Assembly: GCF_001651035.1 (NCBI RefSeq)
Contig: NZ_LXRG01000192.1
Coordinates: 1 to 64,000, forward strand
Length of the DNA stretch: 64,000 bases
Origin: Halomonas sp. ALS9
Lineage (GTDB): Bacteria; Pseudomonadota; Gammaproteobacteria; Pseudomonadales; Halomonadaceae
Direction of reading: 5' to 3'
Part shown: one piece after another, positions 28,880 through 37,251 of the stretch
Layout of the letters: each line of letters starts with the position of its first letter
Position numbering within the stretch: the stretch's first letter is position 1
Made by a program: the position numbers and the translations under genes
The notes under the pieces: model-generated
The model's input: the letters and a program-made list of their open reading frames with translations, nothing else
Databases searched by the model: none
What the model was told of the DNA's origin: nothing

Positions 28880-29035
28880 CTAAACCACCTTATTGGAAAT
28901 CTTCAGCGCGCGTTTTCCACCATTCACGACGAAACCATTGTATTGCCTGTTGAGGATAGGGTCATTACGGAAGGCTCTACCGTCTTAAATGAGGCCATGA
29001 AGCTACCTGGAAAGTTTTGTTGCGCAGTTGTAGGC

Positions 29036-29420
29036 ACGGTGAGGGTTTCATGGCGATGCACGGTGAGGGTTTCGTCGCGGTCGATGTCGGTGGTGCGGTC
29101 GTTTAAGGATCAGCAGATCCAGGTCTTTTTGGGCGTGGAGCCAGATCTGCTCTTCGCCCGCTTCGTCTTCAAAGCGCAGCTCGTTAAAGCCGTCTGCTTT
29201 GTGGCTTTGGGTACGGATGACCGTTCGAGTTTTGTAGGCCGGCAGCGGGTAAGGCGGCCGATTAACCGCGTGGTAGGTGCGCCCGGTGATCAGCGGCTGG
29301 TCCGGGTCAGCCTCCAAGTGTGACACTATAACCTCATGGCCGATCCGCAGGATCGCCATGCTGCCGTAACCGCCGCCCGCCCAGCCTTGAACCACGCGTA
29401 CTCAACGGCTTCGTTAGATG
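29036..29420 (-). pseudogene. vgrG fragment (relic A), frameshifted
   Basis: The minus strand encodes a piece of VgrG from [13 protein letters not shown] to HAQKDLDLL, nearly identical to residues of the intact VgrG at 37,252-39,498 (it shares PAYKTR and DEAGEE with that copy). An extra base near 29,102 shifts the frame. Just past that, a 48-base (16-codon) segment present in the intact gene is missing between two GACCGCAC direct repeats. Similarity stops near 29,036. Downstream, 28,890-28,962 reads an unrelated tail, QQAIQWFRREWWK to a stop, perhaps the end of a lost effector. Confidence 0.85.
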
Positions 29421-29472
29421 CGGTCTGAATTCAGACGGGACGAACGGCTGACACAGAATTCTGAACACTACC
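29400..29472. repeat. Module boundary element, copy A
   Basis: Right of vgrG relic A, 73 bases are shared with 33,640-33,706. They contain a perfect 14-bp palindrome GTCTGAATTCAGAC (29423-29436) and a perfect 10-bp palindrome CAGAATTCTG (29454-29463), followed by AACACTACC. This is the edge between the vgrG fragment and the DNA downstream of the ankyrin immunity gene. The rest of the gap to 29,649 shows no gene. Confidence 0.75.
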
Positions 29473-29649
29473 GGTCTGCATGATACAGGCTTTTGAATAC
29501 ATTGCTCATAGGCAGTTACAGAACTTGGTTCACAAGCTCATATTTCAGACGTCAACAGTCCGAAAGCCTGAAGGTTGTGACGATCGAAAAACTCCGAGTA
29601 GTCACCTCGAAGTATATCCTCAATCTGCCTTGGAGGCTCGTCTTTGATA

Positions 29650-30123
29650 CTACTCACTCTCAAGCATTGTGATCAATCCGAAGTCTTTAATTTGCTTGGC
29701 GAAATCAAACGGGGACTTTCCACTATCATTTTTATGGTTGGGGTTTGCACCGTGCCTTACAAATAGATCGACTGTTTTATATTTCCCTCTGGCATTAAAA
29801 ACCGCTGTCCACAAAGGCTCATTTCCGTACTTATCACTGATAGAAAAGTTTGCCCCACCTTCAGCTAAAATCTCGGCAACCTCAAACGCTCCATTGGCAG
29901 CAGCATAGTGTAAGGGAACCATTTCCTTCGGATCCTGGCTATCTACATCCGCTCCTCTGGAAATTAGATCCCGGGCGCACTCAAGGCTATTGTAAGCAGC
30001 AGCCTCATGAAGCAATGTTTGTCCATCTTCGTTTTCTGCGTTTACATCAACGCCATCAATTAAATGAAGATAGTCTTGGTAGTTCTTTAATCGGATCGCC
30101 TGAAAAACATCTTCAATACTCAT
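29650..30123 (-). CDS. Ankyrin-repeat immunity protein
   Basis: The 157-aa protein is built of about four ankyrin repeats, with typical units DGQTLLHEAAAYNSLECARDL (about residues 33-55), VPLHYAAANGAFEVAEIL and EPLWTAVFNARG. There is no signal peptide, so it acts in the cytoplasm. It starts two bases after the stop of the PAAR/GH-E effector gene, a tight pairing. Ankyrin proteins are known as immunity partners of polymorphic toxins including GH-E nucleases. I infer that it neutralises the C-terminal nuclease of its neighbour. Confidence 0.85.
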   Translation of the reverse strand: MSIEDVFQAIRLKNYQDYLHLIDGVDVNAENEDGQTLLHEAAAYNSLECARDLISRGADVDSQDPKEMVPLHYAAANGAFEVAEILAEGGANFSISDKYGNEPLWTAVFNARGKYKTVDLFVRHGANPNHKNDSGKSPFDFAKQIKDFGLITMLESE

Positions 30124-30125
30124 AT

Positions 30126-31535
30126 TTAGTCGGCCTCGTACTTACGGCTCCGGTTTGCACTAGGAGATTCCGGCTGATAATTATTTGGGTCTCTATAAGA
30201 CCTCATGAACTCTTCCTTCGTGATTTTATCATCCATGTAGTCCTTGTGTAGTTTTCGATATTCGTGACCAGGCTTATGTCCCATATCCCACTGGCCAGCC
30301 CTTGACTTCGAAGTGTCCCATTCTAGTAACTCACCTGTATTCGGATCATAGACATTTCCGTCGGGTTGCTTCGCGTTCTCCCATACATCTTCAACCTGAT
30401 CCTTACCGTACTTAGGCCTGCTCTTAGAGTCAGAGTAAGGTTTTTTAACTGGAACATCAATATCCCCACCTTGCCCAGTTTTTCCTTGCCCCGCAATCTG
30501 CACCCCTTCGTTGTCTCCTGGCGTCTCACTGCGGTTACCACCACCATTCCCAGGGATATCATCGACGTTTTTACTTCTGCGAAACAACCTTACCCCAGGA
30601 ATGAGTGACACAAGTGCTACCACCGCCACCCCTGCTGCTGCCGCATAGTGCCCATTAACAACCTGCCGGCCAACTTCCCAGGCATCTTTCGCCAGCCCAT
30701 ACGGTGTTATAAGCATTTCTGCTGCGAAATCACCTACCTGCCTAAGTTTACGCCCACTTTCTGAGGTATATCGCACTTGCCGCTCGGCTTCTTGCTGCAT
30801 ACCGGCAGCACGATTAGCTGCCTCGTCGACCTCAAAACTGCTCTCGATATAGTCATCATCGCTGATGCGCCCTTCCCTTAGCGCATCCATAAGGGCGTCT
30901 TGTTGAGCTCGGGTCTCACTGGCTAATTGCTCCACCTCCGCATAGAGTGCCTCGGCTTCGGCAGCGGTTTTGCCGTTGGGGTTGTCGTTCAGGGCGTCGC
31001 GTAGTTCGCCTACCCGTTCCAGATTGGCTTGTGCCTGTTGCTGTAATTGCTCAGCTTCGCTGAGCGGTTCGCTGCTCTCTTCGGGCTGGCTGTTGACGCT
31101 CTCGGTGTTGGTGTGGACATAGCCCTTGGCGCCGCCTACCCCGGCGGCGTTGCAGTTGATCATGCATTCACTGCCATCGCGAACGACTGGCAGGCCGTTG
31201 GCTTTGACATTGTCTTGTCCGGTCGTGAACTGCACATGGCCGCTGCCCTGGGAGGTGCCGGAGCCCACTCCCGCCCCGTCATTACCCTCAGTGCCTTGGC
31301 ACAGGTCACCGACCCGGTAGGTGCGCTGCCCGGCAGTGATCACGTTGGGCGAGTAGTTCACGGGGTTGCCCAGCGTCGCCTCGGAGTCGAAACCCACAAT
31401 CTTATCGCCCACTTGGCAAAAATCAGGGTGGCTGGTCAACGCTCTCCATCGGGCCTCCGCATTACCGGCGTGGCGAGCCTGGCCGTTACGGGCTTGCCCC
31501 TGGGAGGCTGGTGGCGTGTTGCTGTCATCCGACAT
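30126..31535 (-). CDS. T6SS effector: PAAR-like (DUF4150) domain with GH-E nuclease toxin domain
   Basis: This 469-aa cargo protein has three parts. Residues about 40-150 form a PAAR-like DUF4150 domain (DFCQVGDKIVGFDS, NPVNYSPNV, CMINCNAAG) that would cap the VgrG spike. A helical Gln/Ala/Glu-rich middle part includes a hydrophobic segment near 290-310. The C-terminal 60 residues hold the GH-E toxin signature: Gly419-His420 and His424-Glu425 in WDMGHKPGHEY, then the DPNNYQPESPSANRS tail. GH-E domains are HNH/endonuclease VII-fold nucleases. The start at 31535 has GGAGGGG six bases upstream and overlaps the DUF2169 gene by 11 bases. Immunity gene: 29,650-30,123. Confidence 0.88.
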   Translation of the reverse strand: MSDDSNTPPASQGQARNGQARHAGNAEARWRALTSHPDFCQVGDKIVGFDSEATLGNPVNYSPNVITAGQRTYRVGDLCQGTEGNDGAGVGSGTSQGSGHVQFTTGQDNVKANGLPVVRDGSECMINCNAAGVGGAKGYVHTNTESVNSQPEESSEPLSEAEQLQQQAQANLERVGELRDALNDNPNGKTAAEAEALYAEVEQLASETRAQQDALMDALREGRISDDDYIESSFEVDEAANRAAGMQQEAERQVRYTSESGRKLRQVGDFAAEMLITPYGLAKDAWEVGRQVVNGHYAAAAGVAVVALVSLIPGVRLFRRSKNVDDIPGNGGGNRSETPGDNEGVQIAGQGKTGQGGDIDVPVKKPYSDSKSRPKYGKDQVEDVWENAKQPDGNVYDPNTGELLEWDTSKSRAGQWDMGHKPGHEYRKLHKDYMDDKITKEEFMRSYRDPNNYQPESPSANRSRKYEAD

Positions 31536-32678
31536 GGCGTGCCCCTCCGGTGGATGAGGTCGCCGCCAGCGGCGTGCGCCGGATGCGTACCTGCTTGAGC
31601 GGGTCATCGAGCGGGAACAATGCCCGCCAGGTGAGAGAGACGTCTTCCCGATCCAGGTCGATCACCACGCTGTCGAGGGCCAGTGGGGTGTTGCCGCGCT
31701 GGCCACTGGCGTGGTCGGTGAGGGCGTGCATGGCAATGCCCGGTAGTCGGGTGCGGTGACGAAACCGTTGGCGCTCCCCTACCGTGATTGCGCGGCTATT
31801 GGCTAAGCAGTTGGTGAGGATCATCAGTTCGTCACCGCGTAGATAATCAGGCGCGACCAGATCCGCCGGGGCGCTGTGGTGAAAGCGGTAGTCGAAGTCT
31901 TCTGGCCAGTAGGGTAAGCGCTGGGTTCTCCAGTGGTCGTCGAAGGTGCCTTGATAGCTGACCCGGGGCTCCCACCAGGGAGCGATGGGCCCAAAACTTG
32001 CTGGGGCCGGACGGTCAAAGGGGGAGGTCACCAGCCAGTCCGGGTCTTCCAGTTGAGGGGCGGGCAACTGCGTGACGGCTTAAGGTCAGGCTTTAGGTAC
32101 CCAGCGACCTCGCTGGATACACGCTTGTAGTCAGCACGTGACGGCAACCAGCCCCGTCCGGCGGGGTTGTCGGGGTAGTAGAGTGTGTTGGTGAGGGCGT
32201 CCTCGTCGGGCAGGCGGTAGTGGCCGCCGAAGGCGTAGCGGTAGTCCAGCGGGACTTCGCTCACCGGTGTGGGATCCGTGACCCGCCAGCCACCGAGTAG
32301 TTGCCAGCGGAACTCCCGTGGCCCACGCACAATCAGGCGTTTGTCCACCGGGCCGACCTGCACCCGCACCTGCCAGGTACTGCGCGGCTGGCCTGTGGGT
32401 GAGCGCAGAGTGCCATGCACGTGCACTTCGGTGCTGAGCTTGCCGAGCAGTACGTCGCGGTCATCGCTGATGACCTGGCTATACAGGTTGTCGCTGTCGC
32501 CTTCCAGAGCGGTCTGCCAGCGAATCGGCTGCTGGTGGCTGGCTTCGAACAGCGGCCAGTTGTCTTCGGTGAACCGGTAGGTGGCGCGTACCACCACCAC
32601 ATCATACTCTTCGTCGCCCGGGCCGAGCTTGCGATACAGCGCATGGGGGAACGACGTTGGGTTTATGATTTGCACCAC
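31525..32678 (-). pseudogene. DUF2169 T6SS adaptor gene with a one-base frameshift
   Basis: This is the paralogue of the intact DUF2169 gene at 36,054-37,250. It starts at GTG 32678, one base after the stop of the vgrG fragment. It matches the intact copy to PDL near residue 200, then the frame changes. The intact copy reads GGCGTTAAGG on the plus strand and this one reads GGCTTAAGG, missing one G at 32079/32080. After the shift, similarity resumes with PAPQLEDPDW and runs to the end. DUF2169 proteins are adaptors for loading PAAR-type effectors. Either the gene is dead and the intact copy serves both effectors, or this is a sequencing error. Confidence 0.88.
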
Positions 32679-32679
32679 G

Positions 32680-33639
32680 CTACCACCCCTTGGTATTACC
32701 GTCTTTGACGATGGGATCGGCCTCTGCCTCAGCATCCTCTTCTGAGCCGCCAGGGGCGGGCTGGGCCGTGCCGGTGTTGAGCAGGACGTCATCGGGGCCG
32801 TCGACGTGTACCTTGGTGCCCGCCTTGACGTGGATCTCGCCGGCATCCAGGTAGATAGCGTCTTCCGAGAGCACCAGCCGGCTGTTGCCCACCTGCAGGG
32901 TGATCTGGTTGCCGGCTTTGAGGGTGATGTTGCGGCCGACGTTGAGCGAGTGGTTGAGCCCCACCTGGGTGCTCTGGCTGAGCCCGACCAGGGTGTTCAT
33001 GATGGCGCCCACGTTGAGGCTGTAACCTAGGCCGACGTTCTCCATCCGGGCCATACCGACGTTTTGCAGATAGGCCTTGCCGATGGTTTCGGTTTTGTTC
33101 TTGCCGACTTTGTTCGACCAGTTTTTACCGATACGGTCGGTTTCGTTGCCGTCCACCGTTTTGTGGCGGTTCTTGTGCACGGTAAAGGTTTCGTTACCGT
33201 CGACGGTATGGGTCTCGTTGCCATGCACGGTATGGACTTCATGGCGATGCACGGTGAGGGTTTCGTCGCGGTCGATGTCGGTAGTGCGGTCGCGAAAGAC
33301 GTGCAGGGTGCTATCGCGCTTGATGTCCTCGGTGCGGTCGTTAAGGGTCAGCAGGTCGAGATCTTTTTGGGCGTGGAGCCAGATCTGCTCTTCGCCGGTG
33401 GCATCCTCAAAGCGCAGTTCGTTAAAGCCGTCGCTTTTGTGGCTTTGGGTACGAATCACCGTGCGGGTTTTGTTGGCCGGTAGCGGGTAGGGCGGTGTAT
33501 TGGACGCATGGTAGGTGCGCCCGGTGATCAGCGGCTGATCCGGGTCAGCCTCCAAATGTACAATTATCACCTCATGGCCAATCCTCGGGATCGCCATGCT
33601 GCCGTAGCCGCCGCCCGCCCAGCCTTGAACCACGCGCAT
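32680..33639 (-). pseudogene. 5'-truncated vgrG (C-terminal half, copy B)
   Basis: An open frame of 319 codons corresponds to the C-terminal part of VgrG, from [18 protein letters not shown] through the NGNET-rich spike repeats ([14 protein letters not shown] and so on) to DGNTKGW. The gp27-like base and first part of the gp5-like region are missing. It is very close to the intact VgrG but has its own variants (PANKTR, DATGEE). The ATG at 33639 has no convincing ribosome site. It keeps the exact junction with the DUF2169 gene. It may be dead, or provide only a donor for recombination with the live vgrG. Confidence 0.85.
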
Positions 33640-33706
33640 CCAACGGCTTCGTTAGAAGCAGTCTGAACTCGGACGGGACGAGCGGCTGACCCAGAATTCT
33701 GAACAA
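33640..33706. repeat. Module boundary element, copy B
   Basis: These bases match copy A at 29,400-29,472: CAACGGCTTCGTTAGA, a GTCTGAACTCGGAC that is a decayed form of the 14-bp palindrome, GGGACGAGCGGCTGAC and the 10-bp palindrome CAGAATTCTG (33692-33701) followed by AACA. It marks the 5' break of vgrG copy B. Confidence 0.75.
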
Positions 33707-33719
33707 CCCATCGAGATAC

Positions 33720-33905
33720 ACGTGCAGAGTGTTATCACGCTCGCTCTCTTCCCTGCGGATCAGCAGGACAAGGGCTTTCTGGGCTTAGAGCCAGATTTGC
33801 TTTTCAAATGTGCGAAATTGCCAGCTGCCATAGCCGACAACTGCTCAGCCTTGGGTGGCCCAGTGCTTAGCAACTGTCGGCTTCGTTAGGTGCGGTATAG
33901 TAGTC
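33720..33905 (-). pseudogene. Heavily eroded vgrG remnant (relic C)
   Basis: Two short patches align with the intact vgrG. Positions 33720-33800 match the region around 37,872-37,960 (ACGTGCAGAGTG, GATCAGCAGGACAAGG, GAGCCAGATTTGC), and 33822-33905 match the region around 38,170-38,240 (GCCATAGCC, CAGCCTTGGG, AGCAACTG, GGCTTCGTTAGG). The roughly 200 bases between them in vgrG are deleted here. It has no open frame and many changes, so it looks older than copies A and B. Together with the boundary elements it explains most of the 395-base gap before the SUKH gene. Confidence 0.7.
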
Positions 33906-33963
33906 AAGCTAAAGCACTCAGGTCTGTGTAACCTCACTTTTACATAAAAGATGTGAAATGAAG

Positions 33964-33982
33964 CAGAGTTCTGAACACTACC
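33964..33982. repeat. Module boundary element, copy C (short)
   Basis: CAGAGTTCTGAACACTACC matches CAGAATTCTGAACACTACC of copy A with one change. It lies 53 bases upstream of the SUKH gene's stop, in the position that copy A occupies behind the ankyrin gene. Only this short part of the element is preserved. Confidence 0.6.
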
Positions 33983-34034
33983 TAAAAGACGCTGAAAAAA
34001 TAAGACACTGTTCTCCCGGCAATTACAACATAAA

Positions 34035-34436
34035 CTAAACTTCTTTTACTTTGTCACGAATGAATGCAGAGAAATTATCGAAAATTTTTCTAAAGCTCAT
34101 ATCTGTTGGGTCAACTTCAACAACAGACCATCCATTTTCGACATCAAATCCAGAACAGTACCCCTGCATATCGTCACCAAAAATCAGTATATTGTTTAAG
34201 TCTTCTGCTGTCACCTCATCGTAGATTTCATCAGGCGTAAGCACTCCATTATAAATAATGTAAGCAGCATTCCCAATCTCGCCGCTACCTATTTCTTCTA
34301 AAAACACTAAATATTCTTTAGGTAAATTTGGATAAATATTTTTAACCTGCTCAGTTACTAATGACCCTACTCTTTCAAACTTTTCTAACCGCCCACCTGG
34401 CTGGGTTTCAACTAGAAGATCTTCATACATGACCAT
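34035..34436 (-). CDS. SMI1/KNR4 (SUKH) family immunity protein
   Basis: A 133-aa soluble acidic protein with the SUKH pattern: YPNLPKEYLVFLEEIGSG in the first third, then ILIFGDDMQGYCSGFD and ENGWSVVEVDP. SUKH proteins are a leading group of immunity proteins for polymorphic nuclease toxins. It follows the PAAR/HNH effector gene with a 16-base gap. I chose the ATG at 34436, which has GGGGAG four bases upstream; the ATG at 34448 has none. It most likely binds and blocks the effector's HNH domain. Confidence 0.87.
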   Translation of the reverse strand: MVMYEDLLVETQPGGRLEKFERVGSLVTEQVKNIYPNLPKEYLVFLEEIGSGEIGNAAYIIYNGVLTPDEIYDEVTAEDLNNILIFGDDMQGYCSGFDVENGWSVVEVDPTDMSFRKIFDNFSAFIRDKVKEV

Positions 34437-34452
34437 TACACTCCCCATTCAA

Positions 34453-36024
34453 TTATTTGCCGGAAAAAATTTCACGGGCAATTCCTCCAGCCCTGTGAAT
34501 GCCACCTTGATGCTGGTCAGGAAAACGTGCTGGGTGCATATTCCACCACTGATTTGGCCCGCCATAACTACTTTCAATAATATGATGAGCGTCAAAGGGC
34601 CCACCTGCTTTTCTAGCCACCGTTACCCCGTTTTTGGCTAATATATCCTCGGTATAGCGAGGCCAAATTTGGCCTGTGTTTCGCTCCCATTGACCAATCA
34701 ATTCGTCTTTAACGCGATTAAATTCAGCTCGATGAATTTTTGCTAACTCTGGAGATAGCCTTGTGAACTCTCTCTCTCGAAGCACATTGGCAAGGTTAGT
34801 GCGCTGATCTGCCGTAACTTTAAAGCCAGTTTGCGCCTCAAGATCATTTAAATATCTACGCGACTGGCTAGATAATTGGGTAAATCCTCTAGTCGTATTG
34901 TTTGAATCATCTTCCCTCCTTATCCTAGCTGAAGGCGATTCCACATGCACCCCCTTGTTAGGGGGCGGCGGTGGAGGTGGCGGTGGTGGAGGTGGTGGCT
35001 GCGTTTCGGGGCTACGCCTAACAACTTTGGTCGCCCCCCTGATGGCGCCGGTGCCCTTCCCTCCTATTACCTCGGCCACGAGCACCATCGCGCTCATCTC
35101 CAGGGCACCTAAAGTGCCGTTGCGCTCCTCGGCTTCTTGCCAGGCATTAACCATGCTGTCCTTGATACCACCGTAGGCTTCCCCGGTGCGCTTCCACTCT
35201 TCACCGTAACGGGCGGCGCGCTCGGCATCACCGGTGACGTAGCCAATGCCGCTGTCGAGTAGATCCAGAGGGCCTGGGCCGGTGAGCACATCCACCGCTT
35301 CGTAGGTGTCTTTGGCACCTTGCCACGCACGCCCTCGGGCAGCTTCGGTGGTCGCCTCGTCGCTGGTGATCGGCAGTGCTTCCCACGCGGTCTTGGCGGC
35401 GGCCTTGGCGCCTTCCCACTTATCACGTAGGACAAAGCCTGCCTCTTCACCCGCGTTATAGCTCGGCCCGACATCGCCTGATGACCCTGGGGCACTGTCG
35501 ACTGACTGTTGCTGGGTGGTCAGGTAACCAGGGGTGCCACCCATACCGGCTGCATTGCAGTTGACCATGCAGGGGCTGTCGTGGCGGGCCACCGGTAGGC
35601 CATTGGCCTTGACATTATGCTGGCCTTGGAGGATCAGCACACAGCCGCTACCTAAAGAGGTACCCGACACCACATGCTGGCCCGCATCGCCTTGAATGCC
35701 TTGGAACAGATCTCCCTCGCGATAAACCTGGAGCCCGGCTGCCACCACGTTGGGGGAGTAGCGTACGGGGTTGTCCAACGTGGCGGTGGAGTCGAAAGCC
35801 GTAATGCTACTACCCACCCGGCAGAAGTCAGGGAAGCTGGCAATCGCTGTCCATACACTATCGGCATTAGCGAGGTGCTGGCTGAGGCCGCTCAGCGGTT
35901 CTCCTTGAGGTTCTGATGGCGTGCTGCTGTTACCACCAGGAAGCTCGTCTTCATTCTCGCTGGAGTCAGCGGTGTCAATAACAACCCGTATGGTAGGTAG
36001 TCTGATGTCTTCAGGTTCAGCCAT
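34453..36024 (-). CDS. T6SS effector: PAAR-like (DUF4150) domain with HNH-type nuclease domain
   Basis: This 523-aa cargo protein is built like the GH-E effector. A variable N-terminus is followed by the DUF4150 PAAR-like domain (about 60-170; DFCRVGSSITAFDS, NPVRYSPNV, CMVNCNAAG). A long Ala/Glu-rich linker, a run of 13 prolines near residue 345, and a C-terminal toxin follow. The last 47 residues carry an HNH/endonuclease VII-type site: Ala479-His480-His481, Asn495, His497, His505 and His510. The PAAR-like parts of the two effectors are homologous while the toxin ends are unrelated, typical of polymorphic toxins. ATG 36024 is the best start; the ribosome site is poor. Immunity gene: 34,035-34,436. 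Confidence 0.85.
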   Translation of the reverse strand: MAEPEDIRLPTIRVVIDTADSSENEDELPGGNSSTPSEPQGEPLSGLSQHLANADSVWTAIASFPDFCRVGSSITAFDSTATLDNPVRYSPNVVAAGLQVYREGDLFQGIQGDAGQHVVSGTSLGSGCVLILQGQHNVKANGLPVARHDSPCMVNCNAAGMGGTPGYLTTQQQSVDSAPGSSGDVGPSYNAGEEAGFVLRDKWEGAKAAAKTAWEALPITSDEATTEAARGRAWQGAKDTYEAVDVLTGPGPLDLLDSGIGYVTGDAERAARYGEEWKRTGEAYGGIKDSMVNAWQEAEERNGTLGALEMSAMVLVAEVIGGKGTGAIRGATKVVRRSPETQPPPPPPPPPPPPPNKGVHVESPSARIRREDDSNNTTRGFTQLSSQSRRYLNDLEAQTGFKVTADQRTNLANVLREREFTRLSPELAKIHRAEFNRVKDELIGQWERNTGQIWPRYTEDILAKNGVTVARKAGGPFDAHHIIESSYGGPNQWWNMHPARFPDQHQGGIHRAGGIAREIFSGK

Positions 36025-36053
36025 TCGAGCCCCCAATGCAGATGGTTAAAGTA

Positions 36054-37250
36054 TCATCCGGCATGGCGTGTCCCTCCAGGGGTGGCTAACGTGGACGGCG
36101 ACGGTCGCTGGCGACGTAGCCCGGTCGCCGCGACGATCATCCGGCGCAGGGGATCCTGGGTCGGAAACAGGGCTCGCCAAGTTAGGGTTATTTCGTTGAG
36201 ATCCAGGTCGATGCCCACGGTATCCAGCGCTAAGCGGGTCACCGTCTGTTGGCCACTCTGCTGTTCAGCCAGCGCTTTAATGGCAAGGCCGGGCAAGCGG
36301 GTGCGATAGCTATAGAGGCTGACGCTACCCGACTGGAGGCGTTGACTACCGGCAAGGCAGTTAGTGAGGATCACTAGCTCGTCACCGTGCAGGTAGTCAG
36401 GGGCTACCAGGTCGGGGTGGGCGCTGTTGTAGAAACGGGCGTCGAAGTCGTCCGGCCAATGTGGGTGGCGGTGGGCGAGCCACTCTTCATCGAGGGTGCC
36501 CTGGCGATTGATGCGTGGCTGCCACCACCGGGCGATGGGGCCAAAACCTGCCGGGGGAAGGCGGTCAAAGGGCGAATGCACTGGCCAGTCGGGGTCTTCC
36601 AGTTGGGGCGCGGGTAGCCGCGTGACGGCGTTAAGGTCGGGTTTAAGGTACTTGGCCACCTCGTCCGGCACCTGCTTATAGTCTGCACGCTTCGGCAACC
36701 AACCCCGCCCTACTGGGTTGTCGGGGTAGTAGAGAGTGCGAGACGCTACGTCGAGGGTGTCATTGCCCACCTCGTGCACTTCCGGTGTGTAGTGGCCACC
36801 GAAAGCATAGCGGTAGTCCAGCGGCACTTCGCTCACCGGTTCGGCTTGCGTCACCCGCCAGCCGCCGAGTAATTGCCAGCGGAACTCTCGTGGCCCGCGC
36901 ACGATCAGGCGTTTGTCCACCGAGCCCACCTGCACCCTGACTTGCCAAGCGCTACGCGGCTGGCCTGTGGGCGAGCGCAGGGTGCCGTGGACGTGTACAT
37001 CAGTCGTGGGCTTGCCGATGATAAGGTCGCTGTCATCTACGATGTAACGTGCTTGCCCGCCCTCAGGGCCACCGGCATAGGTCTCTTGCCAGCGAATGGG
37101 CCGCTGGGCCTCGGCCAACGCCAAACGGCGGTTGTTGCCGGTGAACCGAAAGGTGCCCCTAACCGCCAGTACTTGGTACTCCAGGCCGTCCGGGCCGAGC
37201 TTGCGATACACCGCCTCAGGAAACGACGTTGGGTTTATGATTTGCACCAC
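36054..37250 (-). CDS. DUF2169 T6SS effector adaptor
   Basis: A 398-aa protein of the DUF2169 family. These proteins lie between vgrG and PAAR/DUF4150 effector genes and are thought to help mount the effector on the spike. Motifs include INPTSFPEAVYRKLG, YRYAFGGHY, YYPDNPVGRGWLPK and DYLHGDELVILTNC. The start is the GTG at 37250, one base after the vgrG stop, with AGGGG seven bases upstream inside vgrG's last codons. The open frame continues upstream inside vgrG but that part is only a shadow. The broken paralogue at 31,525-32,678 shares the same junction. Confidence 0.88.
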   Translation of the reverse strand: MVQIINPTSFPEAVYRKLGPDGLEYQVLAVRGTFRFTGNNRRLALAEAQRPIRWQETYAGGPEGGQARYIVDDSDLIIGKPTTDVHVHGTLRSPTGQPRSAWQVRVQVGSVDKRLIVRGPREFRWQLLGGWRVTQAEPVSEVPLDYRYAFGGHYTPEVHEVGNDTLDVASRTLYYPDNPVGRGWLPKRADYKQVPDEVAKYLKPDLNAVTRLPAPQLEDPDWPVHSPFDRLPPAGFGPIARWWQPRINRQGTLDEEWLAHRHPHWPDDFDARFYNSAHPDLVAPDYLHGDELVILTNCLAGSQRLQSGSVSLYSYRTRLPGLAIKALAEQQSGQQTVTRLALDTVGIDLDLNEITLTWRALFPTQDPLRRMIVAATGLRRQRPSPSTLATPGGTRHAG

Positions 37251-37251
37251 A

